A stretch of DNA of 64,000 nucleotides, taken from positions 48,209,854 through 48,273,853 of the forward strand of contig NC_065536.1 of NCBI RefSeq assembly GCF_932294415.1. Direction: 5' to 3'. This DNA is from Quercus robur. Lineage: Eukaryota; Streptophyta; Magnoliopsida; Fagales; Fagaceae. Made by a program: the position numbers and the translations under genes. Under the pieces are notes generated by a model. The model did not search any database and was not told where the DNA came from. It saw only the letters and a program-made list of their open reading frames with translations. This document shows positions 10,870 to 21,884 of the stretch, in pieces; position 1 is the first letter of the stretch, and every line of letters begins with the position of its first letter.

Positions 10870-11500
10870 ATATTTGCTGAAATAAAATTCATAAAAACCA
10901 ACATAACAGAATTACACAGTACAACAAGAAGACACCCTCTCAAGAGCAACAACATCAGAAACAAAAACTAGGAGAGTCTCATCCACTAAACAACCAGAAA
11001 AAAGAGAACAGGAAGCCCATTTAACCAATGCATCAGCACTTCTATTCAAAATCCTAGGAACCCAATTGAAACAAAATTAGGACTCTCACTCTCCTTAACA
11101 GCACTTCTAATAATTTCAATATACTGATACAGCTCCCAGCCTACCTCTTGACCAAAGTTGCAGATAGCATCGAAAACAATCTTTGCATCCCCTTCTATTT
11201 TTACTTGTTCATAGCCTTCTTCAATAGCAACTGATATTGCTAGGCTGCTAGCCCAGCAGCCAAGCATTCTGCTATTGCCACTGAATAAGCATCCACCAAT
11301 TCAGTCCATGCCTTCAAAACTTTACCATCATTTGTACTAGCTCCACAAAAGAATTATCCTCAAAATGATCCTATCTCAAGCCAACTTCAGAGACAAACCA
11401 CAACATTCTAATCACTATACAATTATAGAACACATGTAGCTTTGATTCCTCTGCTTTCCCACACAGCACGCAAGACAGATCCTCATGCCCTATTTAGGAC
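10870..11500 (-). pseudogene. Decayed LINE ORF2 C-terminal fragment (zinc-binding + RNase H)
   Basis: On the minus strand, frames near 11490-11410 encode a Cys/His segment (CVLCGKAEESKLHVFYNC) like the zf-RVT domain at the C-terminus of plant L1 RT. Further on, AIEEGYEQVKIEGD and following residues match the RNase H-like domain of these elements. Frames are broken by stops and shifts. The 5' part of ORF2 is absent. This is a dead LINE remnant unrelated to any host gene nearby. Confidence 0.6.
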
Positions 11501-11879
11501 TAAATTATTATTAATATGCTAAATTATAAATTGCATTCTCTAAGTTTGTCTGAAATGTAACTTGGTCTTCTAACTCTCAATTTAGTCTGCACCCACCAAC
11601 TTTGTCTAAAATGCAATTCGGTCTACTAATTTCACTTCCTTGATCAATTGAGTCTTCTAACTCTTAAATTTATTTAATTTAGTCCATATTTTAGTTTTTC
11701 TAAAATGTAATTCAGTCTTCTAACTTCACTTCAATTACTTTAGTCATCTAAAGTGAAAAGTGATGTTAGATACTTCAAGAATGACACAATTTTGGGTTTT
11801 TATTTAATTTCATAAATTAAAAAGTTCCAAAAAATAGGTATAAATAAAAAAGAAAAAAAAATTATTTAAAGAATCAATT

Positions 11880-12180
11880 GTTTTTCGAATGTCCTTTCTC
11901 TCTAAGGGTTTGGAAGCAAGTGCTTGGGAAGGATAGTTCCCTATAATTAGGAAGTCCTTGCTTCAGTGAGGTTGTAACAAGTTAAAAGGGAAAAACGTTC
12001 GGCGAGATTAGGCCGGATTGTTGTGATTGCAACTGTTTATCATGTTAGGAGGCTTAGAAATCAGATTTTGCAACAAGGTATGTTGGTGTCAGGAGGATAA
12101 TTTGGTGAAAAACATCTTGGATGATATAAGGTGTAGAGCATAGGGTTTCGTTCCTTCAAAACTGGCTGCTAGTGACATAA
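11880..12180 (+). pseudogene. Decayed LINE ORF2 fragment (zf-RVT region)
   Basis: The start translates as LFFECPFSLRVWKQVLG, the typical HxxxxC...W segment that follows the RT domain in plant LINEs, and later pieces read VIATVYHVRRLRNQ, also characteristic. Several stops and a frame change interrupt it. It lies on the opposite strand to the fragment at 10870-11500, so it is a separate insertion or has been rearranged. Confidence 0.5.
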
Positions 12181-12196
12181 TTCTTTGTATAAAACC

Positions 12197-12498
12197 TAAG
12201 GTATGCTTGGTTGGGTGGATTTTAGGAAGGATGGAAAAAAGAGAGTGGAAAATAGGAGAGAAAATTAGTGGGAAGGGTGTTTGGTTGAGAGGGGGAGAGA
12301 AAAGTAGTGGGGTTCGACTGTTTTCTCTCCAGGCCCACTAAAATTCAATCTCTCCAAAATGGGAAGAAAATGGGACAAAAAATGGGAATGATGTGTGTTG
12401 GTAAAATTTCTCCTCCATCCAACAGCCAACTTTTTGTCTCTCTTTCTTTTTTTTTTTTGGATAAAATTTTGCACAGTTTACGTTGGTTCTTTTTGTTT

Positions 12499-12533
<35 letters not shown>

Positions 12534-12799
12534 AAATCCTTTTAGCATTTGCTTATTTTATAAATAAATAAAAAATTAAAGTGTCCATACAAATTTTTTT
12601 AATAATAAATGTGTTACTTTTTGTTTATATATTTAGTAAGGACATAATAGTAAATTTATACCAACTTTATTTTTCACCCTCTCATTTTTCATCTCAACTA
12701 AATAAAAAAAAATTTCATCCCTCCAACTAAATACAAATGAGGGAAAACTAAATTTTTTCTATCCTTCCACTTTTCCATATTTCCAACCAAACAGACCCT
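12197..12799. mobile_element. hAT-like non-autonomous TIR element
   Basis: The left end TAAGGTATGCTTGGTTGGG and the reverse complement of the right end (TAGGGTCTGTTTGGTTGG) are inverted repeats. Matching subterminal words (GGATGGAAAAA against AAGGATAGAAAAA on the other strand) extend them. It contains a TA run (about 12502-12531) and no intact coding frame. It interrupts a LINE-derived stretch (11880-12180 and 13080-13460). No perfect 8-bp duplication is visible. Confidence 0.57.
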
Positions 12800-12800
12800 A

Positions 12801-13012
12801 AGTACGCATTTGGGAACAACTTATTTAACTGAATCTGAAACAGAATTTTTTTATTGAAAATACTGTAGATAAAGCTAAAAGTTAGCTGAAATAGTACAGT
12901 AATATTTATAAATAGTATCCAAAAGTATAATAAGACCCATGAATAGTACTAAAAATAAATTAAATACTAAAAGAAGCTAATATAAGCTATCAGAAACGCA
13001 ACACTAGAATTC
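12801..13012. mobile_element. Short MITE-like segment
   Basis: It starts TACGCATTTGGGAACAAC and ends CAGAAACGCAACACTAG, with internal words such as TACTGTAGATAAAGC, AATAGTACAGTAA and GACCCATGAATAGTA. These are typical of a common plant MITE type with CGTTTGG/CCAAACG-like ends. Termini are imperfect and the class is an inference from recognition of the internal words. Confidence 0.35.
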
Positions 13013-13079
13013 AAATATAAACTACCGGGGTTTGTTGGGGCACAGTTAAATATTTGTTGTACTGGTTGTTGATTGTATA

Positions 13080-13460
13080 TTGGGAAGGGGAGTTTGTACT
13101 GGATATGTTGTTTTGATCAGGCCTTCGGTTGGCTTGAAGGTGTGGATCGAAATACCAAGTACTTTAATGGGAAGGCAACACAGAGAAACAAGTGAAATTT
13201 ATTCAGGGACTAAAATATGATGATAATGGGGTGTGGCATCATGATGAGAACGTAATTACGGGTCTGCTTGTGGATTTCTATTCGAAGCTCTTTGAAACAG
13301 ATCGACAGAGTGTGGATAGAGAGTCCTTCAAATGGCAAAGGAGGTAGTCACTGAAGGGATGAATGAAGTCAATGAACGCCTATGACCTATCTCGGGATTT
13401 CACAAGGGATGAGGTTGGGTCAGCTATCAATCAAAACTTTCCTAAAGGCCATTAAAAAGG
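13080..13460 (+). pseudogene. Decayed LINE ORF2 fragment (endonuclease-RT linker)
   Basis: The translation of 13140-13185 reads DRNTKYFNGKATQRNK, the conserved linker between endonuclease and RT in plant L1 elements (compare NTKYFHSCATKRFRKN in the copy at 17268). GVWHHDENVITGLLVDFYSKLF-like residues follow in another frame. Multiple frame changes and stops are present. It is probably part of the same degraded region as 11880-12180, but no continuous element can be rebuilt. Confidence 0.55.
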
Positions 13461-13469
13461 CATATTTCT

Positions 13470-14740
13470 CACAAAGTGACTTGAATATTTATGTAAAATG
13501 CAAATTACAATTAAATATAAATTCTAAAACAATAAAAGATCTAGTGGCCCAAATTTTGATTAGAAAAAAAAAATCACAGTAACAATTGTTTTGTATTTGG
13601 GTCTAGATCTGTTTTTGTTCTATTATTAATGAGTGAGTCGTGTTTCTTAGTTGCAAAAATTGGATGTCTACAACGTGTGATTGATTTATGCAATGAAATA
13701 TATGACAAATTACAACATCCTCCCTTAAAGTTTCATAAAATATTAATAACACTCTCCTCAAACATTTCAAAAAATGACACTTTCACCCTTGAGTTTTATA
13801 AATGCAACTGATAAGTGTATCTCCTCTTATATCGAGACTCCTATCTTCTTGAATATTTCATTAGAAAATTAACGGTGTAAGAAGAGATAAATTTATCTGT
13901 TACATTTATAAAACCTTGTGGATAGAAGTGCCAATGCCATAAATGTTTGAGGGAAAGTGTTATTTTGTGAAACCGCAAGGGAAGTTGGTGTAATATATCC
14001 AATTATTTATGTTGGAAAACTCATTTGCATCATATACGCATCGTATACCGTGGAAGACAAACGGATCTACTTTTATTATACAAGAAAATATGTTAAACTT
14101 TGAATCTTAGAGAAAACAATTTGTAGATCACATACCTTGATACAGTGAATTGCAAAACCAAAAAGAATACTTGATCTTGAGAACACCCAAATCTTCACCT
14201 CAATTCCACAAGAACTGAGAGAGTGGACTCTTCTTGTCAGTATCCTTGAAGAAAAACTTTTCTGCTTCTTTTTCAGAACGTACAGTTGCTTTCAAATATT
14301 AGAGAAAACTTTTCTCTTTTGAAAATGTACATTAAAACTATTGTAGCAATTTTTCTTTTAAAATAAATAATTGTTAAATGTTACTAATAATATAACTAAT
14401 TCCTTTAATAAATAGATTAGTCTTTTGGGTTTTAGTATGTGGCTTGAGACGAGACTAAAAAATATAAGGAAACTCTAGCTCCAATGGGCTTTGGGCCTCT
14501 TGTCAACTTTTTGCAAGCTCAAAGTTACCATTAATTACATTTAATACTACTATAAAATATAATTACACTCTAGATTTTATTAATTAAATTAAATCCAAAA
14601 ACTCTATTATATTATCATTTGACCCATCCATGAAAACACTCATAGCAAAACAAAGTTATAAAAATATGTCACTTTGTAAATCACTGGTTTTATTTCCTTG
14701 AGTCCCAAATTTCAATCAATTTGAAAATATGTTTATTTTG
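13470..14740. other. AT-rich intergenic DNA, nothing recognised
   Basis: Short frames exist but none shows a domain, codon bias or splice context. No terminal repeats or tandem arrays seen. Confidence 0.4.
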
Positions 14741-15590
14741 ATGTGTATGTTTAATAATTACTTGTATTTTTATTTTTATATTTACATTTATGTTTATAAT
14801 TTTTACAAATACTTATTTGGTTGAAGAGTTTGGGAACAATTGAAGCTTATAGTAATCATTGTTAGATAGCTCTTCACACTAAATTGTCCAATGTCATAAT
14901 TTATAGAAATCACAAATGAAATGTCCAATTTCATCACCAACTATGAACTATGAGGAAGTAATTTTACATTATTGGACTTATTAGCAAGAAAAATTTTAAG
15001 AATACGATAAAATCTCTCAAGATTTTCACAACACCAATATATATATATTTTTTTAAGAAATAATTACAGTATGCTGCTAATCCCGTAACTCGAACCCTTT
15101 CCCCCAATACCCTTCAAGCACTTTGTGCATGGGGAGGTGCTAATTCAGCTACAAGACCTTTGGCACAACACCAATATTTTGAGTTGTGGTGGATCCACAC
15201 ATAACTTATTTTATTTTATTTCATTTTACTTTGACCTATGGTAGCTTGACACTTTAACTCATTGTGAAAATGTGCTAGGGAAGATTGCTCAATAAAGATG
15301 GGAGAAGAGATTTTACTTGGAAATTATCAAGCATTTAGTATATTTTACCATAGTAAGACAGTATTGAGGCAACGGTAATCACTATGTTTCCAATTAAAAT
15401 AATATTACTCGAGATAGTGATTGCGAGTTGAGGTCCATATATGTCAATAAACTAGAATTCCAATAATGCCCTCATTTCTTAATTACAAGATTTCAAAATT
15501 ATTATTTTAATGGAGCTCATTTGATCTTATATATACGGTGCGGCCATGCCAAAGCACCTACATGAAGTAGTAGTATAGTTTTAATAACTT
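14740..15590 (+). repeat. Unknown dispersed repeat, copy 1 (interrupted by a SINE)
   Basis: This segment shares long stretches with two others in the window. TTATTTGGTTGAAGAGTTTG and TATAGTAATCATTGTTAGAT recur at 21780-21840. TCATCACCAACTA, AAAATCTCTCAA, TTTTCACAACACC and GAGTTGTGGT-GATCCACAC recur at 27990-28250. It is non-coding. It may be one copy of an undescribed repeat or the LTR/UTR of an unrecognised element. The LINE at 15612 begins at its downstream side. Confidence 0.6.
15041..15163 (-). mobile_element. SINE with 14-bp target-site duplication
   Basis: A 123-bp insertion is flanked by perfect copies of CACAACACCAATAT (15027-15040 and 15164-15177). On the minus strand it carries box-A-like TAGCTGAATTAGCACCT and box-B-like GGTTCGAGTTAC words and ends in TTAAAAAAATATATAT. 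A paralogous copy of the flank without the insertion exists at 28107-28120 (TTTTCACAACACCCTTATTTTG). That shows the boundaries directly. It is a different family from the three SINE copies at 1757, 32659 and 36505. Confidence 0.8.
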
Positions 15591-15816
15591 AAGTTAGATT
15601 AAAAATCAAACCATTGTTTCAACTTGGACTTTACAAGACGAGTCCTAACCTCATAGTGGTTTCTCTGTTGCTTGAGAGCTCAGTTTCTTGTGCTGCACTC
15701 TCTTGTACTGTAGAATTGTTTGTTGCCTTCTGTTGAAGGTGTCGTCAGGTCCCTTGGAGTACCAAGTGTATTCCTCGGCTAGTGGGTTTTTTTCAGGGGT
15801 GAGGGAAACAGTTTCT

Positions 15817-17271
15817 ATGGAAGATCTTGCCCAATCTTGGATACGCCTTTCCCTATCTGAGAGAGAAGGGCCAGGTTGCTGCCTCATGCCAGAGGATGGT
15901 GTAAAAACCTTCTCCATTGCAGCAAAGTTTCTGACTAAAAGAGCCCTTAATGCTGAAGCGATTGCTAGAACTTTTAATCCTTTGTGGCGAGCAAGAAAGG
16001 GTTTCAAAATTCAGAATATTGGTGATCATAAGATTTTATTTTCTTTCGAAGACAAAGATGATGTAGACAGGATCATTGGTAGCGAGCTGTGGAGTTTTGA
16101 TAAGCACTTGGTTGCTATGCAGCACTATGACAATGATCGACCACTCGAGGACATCAAGTATGATAGGACTACCTTTTGGGTACAAGTCCATGGACTCCCA
16201 TTGAGGTATATGACCATTGAGGCGGCGGAAAAAATATGCGGAGGGGTGGGAGAGGTGATCAAGCAGTCGGATTCGAAGGTTTATGATGGAGGTCACTTTA
16301 TTCGAGTCAAAGTTTCAGTTGATATCACAATGCCGTTATGCAGGGGGCGACTTATCTCGTTGAAAGATGATAAGCAAGTGTGGGTCTCATTCAAGTACGA
16401 GTGATTGCCAAACATCTGTTATTGGTGTGGTCGACTTACGCATGATGACAGGGACTGCGAGATTTGGATCGAAAGCGAGGGGACTTTAAGGAATGATCAA
16501 AAGGAGTTTGGTCCCAGCTTACGTGCTCCTCCATTCATGGCCTCCAAGAAGAATACCATTGTGGTGCCGGGTTATTATTCTACGAGGAAGATGAGTACGA
16601 AGGCTGGACAAACATCACAGCCGATGGAAGAGGAGCAACCTGACATGCAGAACCAGTCCGATGGTAACTCTGAAATGGAGCATGACTCAAATGGCAGTGA
16701 CCGTTTCAAGCAAGGAGCCGTTACGCATTCAATGGGCAACAGCCATAAAGGAATTAATCCCACTGATCATGCAAGTCCGGTTTCTTCGCTGCCTTTAAAC
16801 TCAAATTTAAATGGGCTGCCCAGTTGTCTAAATGGAATTGATTCTGCCTTAAAAGAGACAATCAAGGAGTCATCAAAGTCAGAGAGGTCTGGAATGAGTC
16901 CGGATACAGTTGAGGTCTCCATGTCACGTGCCTCTTTAAGTGGAACAAATCCAAGTCAGCCAAGTGAAGCACCTCTCCCTCACGTGCCAAGGCAGCCAAG
17001 TGCAGAACCACATCCTCACGTGCCTGATAAGGTTTCACAAAATATTGTTCAGGGATGTGTTCTTCCTTCTTGGACCCATAGGAGCAGACCACAAACAACA
17101 AATGAAATCACACCCACTCAATTTACCACAGGAAGAAAAAGGCCTATTCATTCTCAAGTCTCAAGTGTTTTTTCTGAACTACCATCAAAGCGGTTTCAAG
17201 TGTCTCAGAAAGATGGTGAAGGGTTAATTATATTGGCGGAGGCTGATTATCAGCCCTGCCAGGAGCAATGA
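15817..17271 (+). pseudogene. LINE ORF1: DUF4283 RNA-binding-like domain + CCHC knuckle, one nonsense mutation
   Basis: The frame has about 485 codons from MEDLAQSW, the usual start of this ORF1 family; upstream in-frame ATGs exist but fall in poorly conserved sequence. The first ~190 residues are the DUF4283 domain (FLTKRALN, AIARTFNPLWR, FWVQVHGLPLRYM), thought to bind element RNA. A zinc knuckle C-x2-C-x4-H-x4-C (CYWCGRLTHDDRDC) follows at about residue 200. The remainder is a low-complexity Ser/Pro/Gln-rich tail. A TGA at 16402-16404 lies exactly where relatives have Arg before LPN-CYWCG, consistent with CGA to TGA by CpG deamination. The product would assemble with the element RNA and ORF2 protein. 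As it stands it would be truncated before the knuckle. Confidence 0.87.
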
Positions 17272-20200
17272 GTTGCTTAGCATGGAACTGTCGTGGGCTT
17301 GGGAACCTACGTACAGGTAGAGAGCTTGTGGAAATTATATGGGCAAAAGATCCCTCTGTAGTGTTTTTGGCCGAGACACTCACAGATGATGCAAGGCTAG
17401 AAATTGTACAAAGAAGTATTGAGTTTGACCATCGGTGGGTAGTTCCAAGGGAAGGGAGAGGTGGAGGACTGGCTTTATTTTGGAAGTCTTCAATCAATCT
17501 GACAGTAGTAGATTCTTCGAAGTATTATATTCATGCAGTCATCAATAAGGATTCAGAAAATGAATGGCGTTTGACAGGTTTTTAAGGTGAACCAGAGACA
17601 GCAAGGAGTATTGAAGCATGGGATCAACTTAGGTACCTCAACTCTCATTCTAATACTCCATGGTTGTGTGTTGGGGATTTTAATGAGATCATTAGGCAAG
17701 ACGAGAAGGTGGGAGGTGGAATTAGGCCTCACAATCAAATGCAACTTTTTAGAGAAGTAATAGATGAGTGTGGGTTTATGGATTTGGGATATGTGGGTCC
17801 TAAATTCACATGGGCTAGACATTTTGAGAATGGAAGCTCAATATGGGAAAGATTAGATAGAGGTTTAGCCACAAATAGTTGGTTTTTGAAATTTCCCGGG
17901 ACTAAGGTTCATCACTTGCGTTGTGATTCTTCTGATCATATCCCCCTTCACATTATTTTTTCGGGTTTGGAACCACACAATAGAAAGAAGCCGTTTAGAT
18001 TTGAGGAAATGTGGCTTTCCAATCCGGGTTGTAATGATATTGTTGAAGCAATATGGCATAACTCTAGTACCGTTGAGTCTAGTGTGGGTATTTTACATAG
18101 GGTGGAGAAGTGTGATAGGGATCTAAGTTGGTGGAATAGGAATGTCTTTGGGAATGTGCGGAGGGAGTTGGATAAATTGAGGAAATTACTCCTCAAGGCC
18201 GAAGGTGTGGCTGTCCTTAGTGGGGATAATACTAGGGTTAGGCAGTTGAAGAAGGATATTGAAGTGTTGAGGGATAGGGAGGCAACTATGTGGGCCCAAA
18301 GGTCAAGGTTACTATGGGCAAGACAAGGGGATAAAAAATACGAAATACTTCCATAGCTGTGCCACGAAGAGGTTTAGGAAAAATTTGATTGAGGGTGTTA
18401 GAGATGGAGATGGTAACTGGAAGGCCCATCTGGAGGAGATAGCACCTGTTTTTGTCAACTACTTTAACACACTTTTCTCTTCATCGGGATATAATGGGTG
18501 TGCTAGAGTGTTGGAGTTTGTACCTAATGTTATTATAGATGAGATGAATTCTTCACTTAGCCGTGCCTTTGATGCAAGTGAAGTTCAAGTGGCATTGAAT
18601 CAAATGGCTCCTTTAAAAGCTCCTGGACCGGATGGAATGCCCCCCCTTTTCTACCAACATTTTTGGGGCACGGTAAACCATGATGTCACTTCTTCCATTT
18701 TGATGTGGTTAAATTCAGGTACTCTACCTACTCCCCTAAACCATACTTTTATTACACTTATCCCAAAAATTAATTCTCCCGAACATGTTCACCAATACCG
18801 TCCCATAAGCCTTTGCAACGTATTGTATAAAATTTTCTCCAAAGTTTTAGCCAACCGTTTGAAGAAAATACTACCTCTCATCATTTCTGAACACCAATCT
18901 GCTTTTACTAAGGATAGACTAATTTCTGATAACATTATGGTGGCATTTGAGACTTTACATTGCTTGCAAAGATATAACTTTAGTAGACATGGTTATATGG
19001 CCCTTAAGCTAAACATGAGTAAAGCCTATGATAGGGTTGAATGGCATTTCCTTGAGGGGATTATGAGGAAGATGGGTTTTAATGAAGGGTGGATTAATCT
19101 TATTATGGTGTGTGTGAGCACAGTCACTTACTCAGTTTTGGTTAATGGAGAGCCTAGTGGTTTGATTCGCCCAACAAGGGGTATAAGGCAAGGAGACCCA
19201 TTATCTCATTTCCTGTTTTTACTATGCACAGAGGGGCTGAATGGGTTGATTAAAAAGGCGGAGATGGATGGTGATATCCATGGTTTTTCCTTATGTAGGA
19301 GAGGCCCAAAACTAACACATCTGCTTTTTGCAGATGATTGTCTTCTCTTTTGCAGGGCAACCATTGAGGAGTGTGGGAGGGTGCTAGATATTTTGAATGC
19401 TTATGAAGAGGCATCGGGACAAAAAATTAACAAAGCCAAAACAACCCTATTCTTTAGCAAAGCAACTGATGCTACAATGAAGAATAATATCAAAGAAGCT
19501 TGAGGAGTTCCAGAAATTATGCAGTATGAGAAGTATTTGGGTCTACCATCCTTGGTTGGGAAAGGGAAAAAAGCAAGCTTCAGCTACATTAAGGAGAGGG
19601 TGTGGAGAAAAATTCAAGGATGGGAGGGGAAGCTACTCTCGCAAGCAGGTAAGGAAGTGTTGATAAAATCAGTCATCCAAGCCATCCCAACATACACAAT
19701 GGGATGTTTCAAAATTCCCTTGGGACTATGCGATGAGATTGAAGCTATGATTAAAAAGTTTTGGTGGGGACAACGAGGTGATCGGAGGAAAATTCATTGG
19801 GTAAAATGGGATGACTTAACTAAATCAAAAGTAGTGGGTGGTATGGGTTTTAAAGATCTTGCCATGTTCAACGATTCACTCCTAGCAAAACAAACTTGGC
19901 GGCTTTTGCATGATCATAATACTCTCTTCTACAAGGTCTTTAAGGCAAGGTTTTTTCCAAATACAACGATCATGGAGGCTAAGGATTCAAGATTGGGCTC
20001 TTATGCATGGAAGATCATTCTCATTGGGAGGGATGTGATTCAAAGGGGAGCGAGGTGGAGGGTTGGCAATGGGAAAAAAAATTAGAGTTTGACAGGATCA
20101 CTGGCTGCCAAGGAAGCATCCTCCCTTGTTATCTAATTGTCCAATAGTAGACTTTGAAGACTCTACTGTGGATATACTCATCGATCCACAAACTAGGCAA

Positions 20201-21379
20201 TGGAACGTGGAGATGGTGGAGGGTTTATTTCATGAGGAAGAAGCGGAATTAATCAAGAATATTCCATATGGCCGAGCTGAGGCAGAGGACGTTCTGTTTT
20301 GGCCTTATTCAAGCAACGGGGTGTACAGCTGCAAATCTGGATACAAATTCCTAAAAACGGAGGAAGAAATGATGGAGAGAGATCATGACTCGGCAACAAC
20401 TGAAGATACACAAGTATGGAAGCAGATATGGTCCATGAATGTGCCACAAAAAGTGAAGACTTTACTGTGAAGGGCGTGCCGTGAAGCCATGCCAACAAAA
20501 CATGCTCTGTTTCGACGCAGAATTACAGAGGATGATTTATGTGTGAGTTGCCGAGATGATACAGAAAATTCACTCCACGCACTGTGGTCGTGCTCTAAGC
20601 TTGATTTGGTTTGGGCAAATCCGGAACAGTGGAGTTTCAGAGGTGAAGTACATTTCTTAACCTTCAAAGAACTCTTATCTTGGATAATCAAACACACACA
20701 GCTGCTGGAATTATTTGCAATCACGGTTTGGTCCATTTGGAACCAGCGAAACCGAGTGCGGCTTAACCAAACAGCAGATGCCATCCATCAGATTGCTCTT
20801 CTCTCAAAAAAATGGCTAGCCGAGTACCAAGCAAGACAGATCAGTCCTAATCCAGTTCCCATGCGCAATCAACCAACGAGATGTAAGTGGAAGCCTCCAC
20901 CATCAGGTACTTTCAAGATTAACTTTGATGGAGCGAATTTCCCAACGGAAAAGAAATCTGGTATAGGAGTGGTTATTAGAGATAGCAAAGGTCTTGTTAT
21001 TGCCTCATGTTCAAAGGTGGTGCACCAGATGTTAGGTGATTCTGAGGTAGAAGTTTTGGCTGCGACATGGGCTCTTTCCTTTGCAGCTGATGTAGGGGTG
21101 AACCGGGCTGTGTTAGAGGGAGATTCATTGGATGTTATTGCGGGTTTAAGGGAGGATAGGATGGTATTGGTGCCATACGGATTACTTTTGGAGGATGCAA
21201 CGTTTTTGTCCCAACAATTTGATGAGTTGCGTTACTCTCATACAAAGAGGGAAGGCAATAGGTTAGCACATAGTCTGGCTAGATATGCAGTTGGCATACC
21301 AGATTTTCTAGTTTGGATGGAGGATGTTCCACCTCAATTTTATTCTGTATTCCAAACCGATTTATCGGGTTTTTCTTAA
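17268..21379 (+). pseudogene. LINE ORF2: AP endonuclease, reverse transcriptase, zinc-binding and RNase H domains, broken
   Basis: Domains run in order. The AP endonuclease includes WNCRGLGN at the N-terminus, the FLAET glutamate, GDFNEI near 17676 and SDHIPLH near 17930. The RT has KAPGPDGMPPLFY, RPISLCNVLYKI, SKAYDRVEW and FADD near 19330. A zf-RVT segment lies around 20440-20620 (CVSCRDDTENSLHALWSC). The RNase H-like domain runs about 20910-21300 (INFDGA, EVEVLAA, EGDS, NRLAHSLAR). Lesions are a TAA at 17583, a +1 A in the A-run near 18333, TGA at 19501, a +1 A near 20077, TGA at 20090 (Trp position) and TGA at 20468 (Trp position). Motif A reads LNMSKAYD, so the expected catalytic Asp is Asn. 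The start ATG overlaps the ORF1 stop, implying reinitiation in the ancestor. Confidence 0.95.
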
Positions 21380-21435
21380 TAAATTACATTGACTTCTTCC
21401 TCAAAAAAAAAAAAAAGTTAGATTAAAAATAAAAC

Positions 21436-21699
21436 AATGAATGTGACTAAATATTAATAAAAGAAAAAGAAAAACTTAATTGTTAATGTATGAAACAGAT
21501 AGTCCAAAAAGAATCACATAAAGGGCGAGCAAAATTAAATATTTCTTTTTCCATATGGTTTGGAAAAAGGGTTGTGTTGTCTTCTCCAAATACATTATCT
21601 TTCAACAAAAATGTATGACAAAGATATACTACATCAAGAAAAAAAAAATCCTAAACTTATAACTTACAGAGACAAAATGAAAAATCCTTGGTGTTTTTA
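21436..21699. other. Short AT-rich intergenic stretch
   Basis: Nothing recognised apart from the LINE's 3' target-site copy at its left edge. Confidence 0.4.
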
Positions 21700-21880
21700 A
21701 CAATTTTTACATACTCAACGAATTCTATGTTTTAATTACAATTTTTATTTTGATGTTTACATTTATGTTTGTAATTTTACAAAGGCTTATTTGGTTGAAG
21801 AGTTTGGAAACAATTGAAGTTTATAGTAATCATTGTTAGATTGATCTCCACACTAAATTGTAAACTTTGATATGTGTCCA
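21700..21880 (+). repeat. Unknown dispersed repeat, copy 2 (partial)
   Basis: About 130 bp matches 14740-14890: TTTACATTTATGTTTGTAAT, GGCTTATTTGGTTGAAGAG, ATAGTAATCATTGTTAGAT and CACACTAAATTGT. Homology stops abruptly after CACTAAATTGT, where the unrelated 21.9-24.9 kb segment begins. That edge may be an insertion boundary. Confidence 0.6.
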
Positions 21881-21884
21881 TGTT

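Larger units (their letters stand above)
15612..21414 (+). mobile_element. Full-length L1-type LINE with target-site duplication
   Basis: A 5.8-kb non-LTR retrotransposon has a short 5'UTR, ORF1, ORF2 and an A-tail (21403 on). The flanks 15591-15611 and 21415-21435 match at 20 of 21 positions (AAGTTAGATTAAAAATCAAA against the same with one C-to-A change), as expected from target-primed reverse transcription. ORF1 and ORF2 overlap by ATGA at 17268-17271. Both frames are broken, so the copy is inactive. The nearly intact duplication together with many coding lesions suggests moderate age. Confidence 0.96.
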
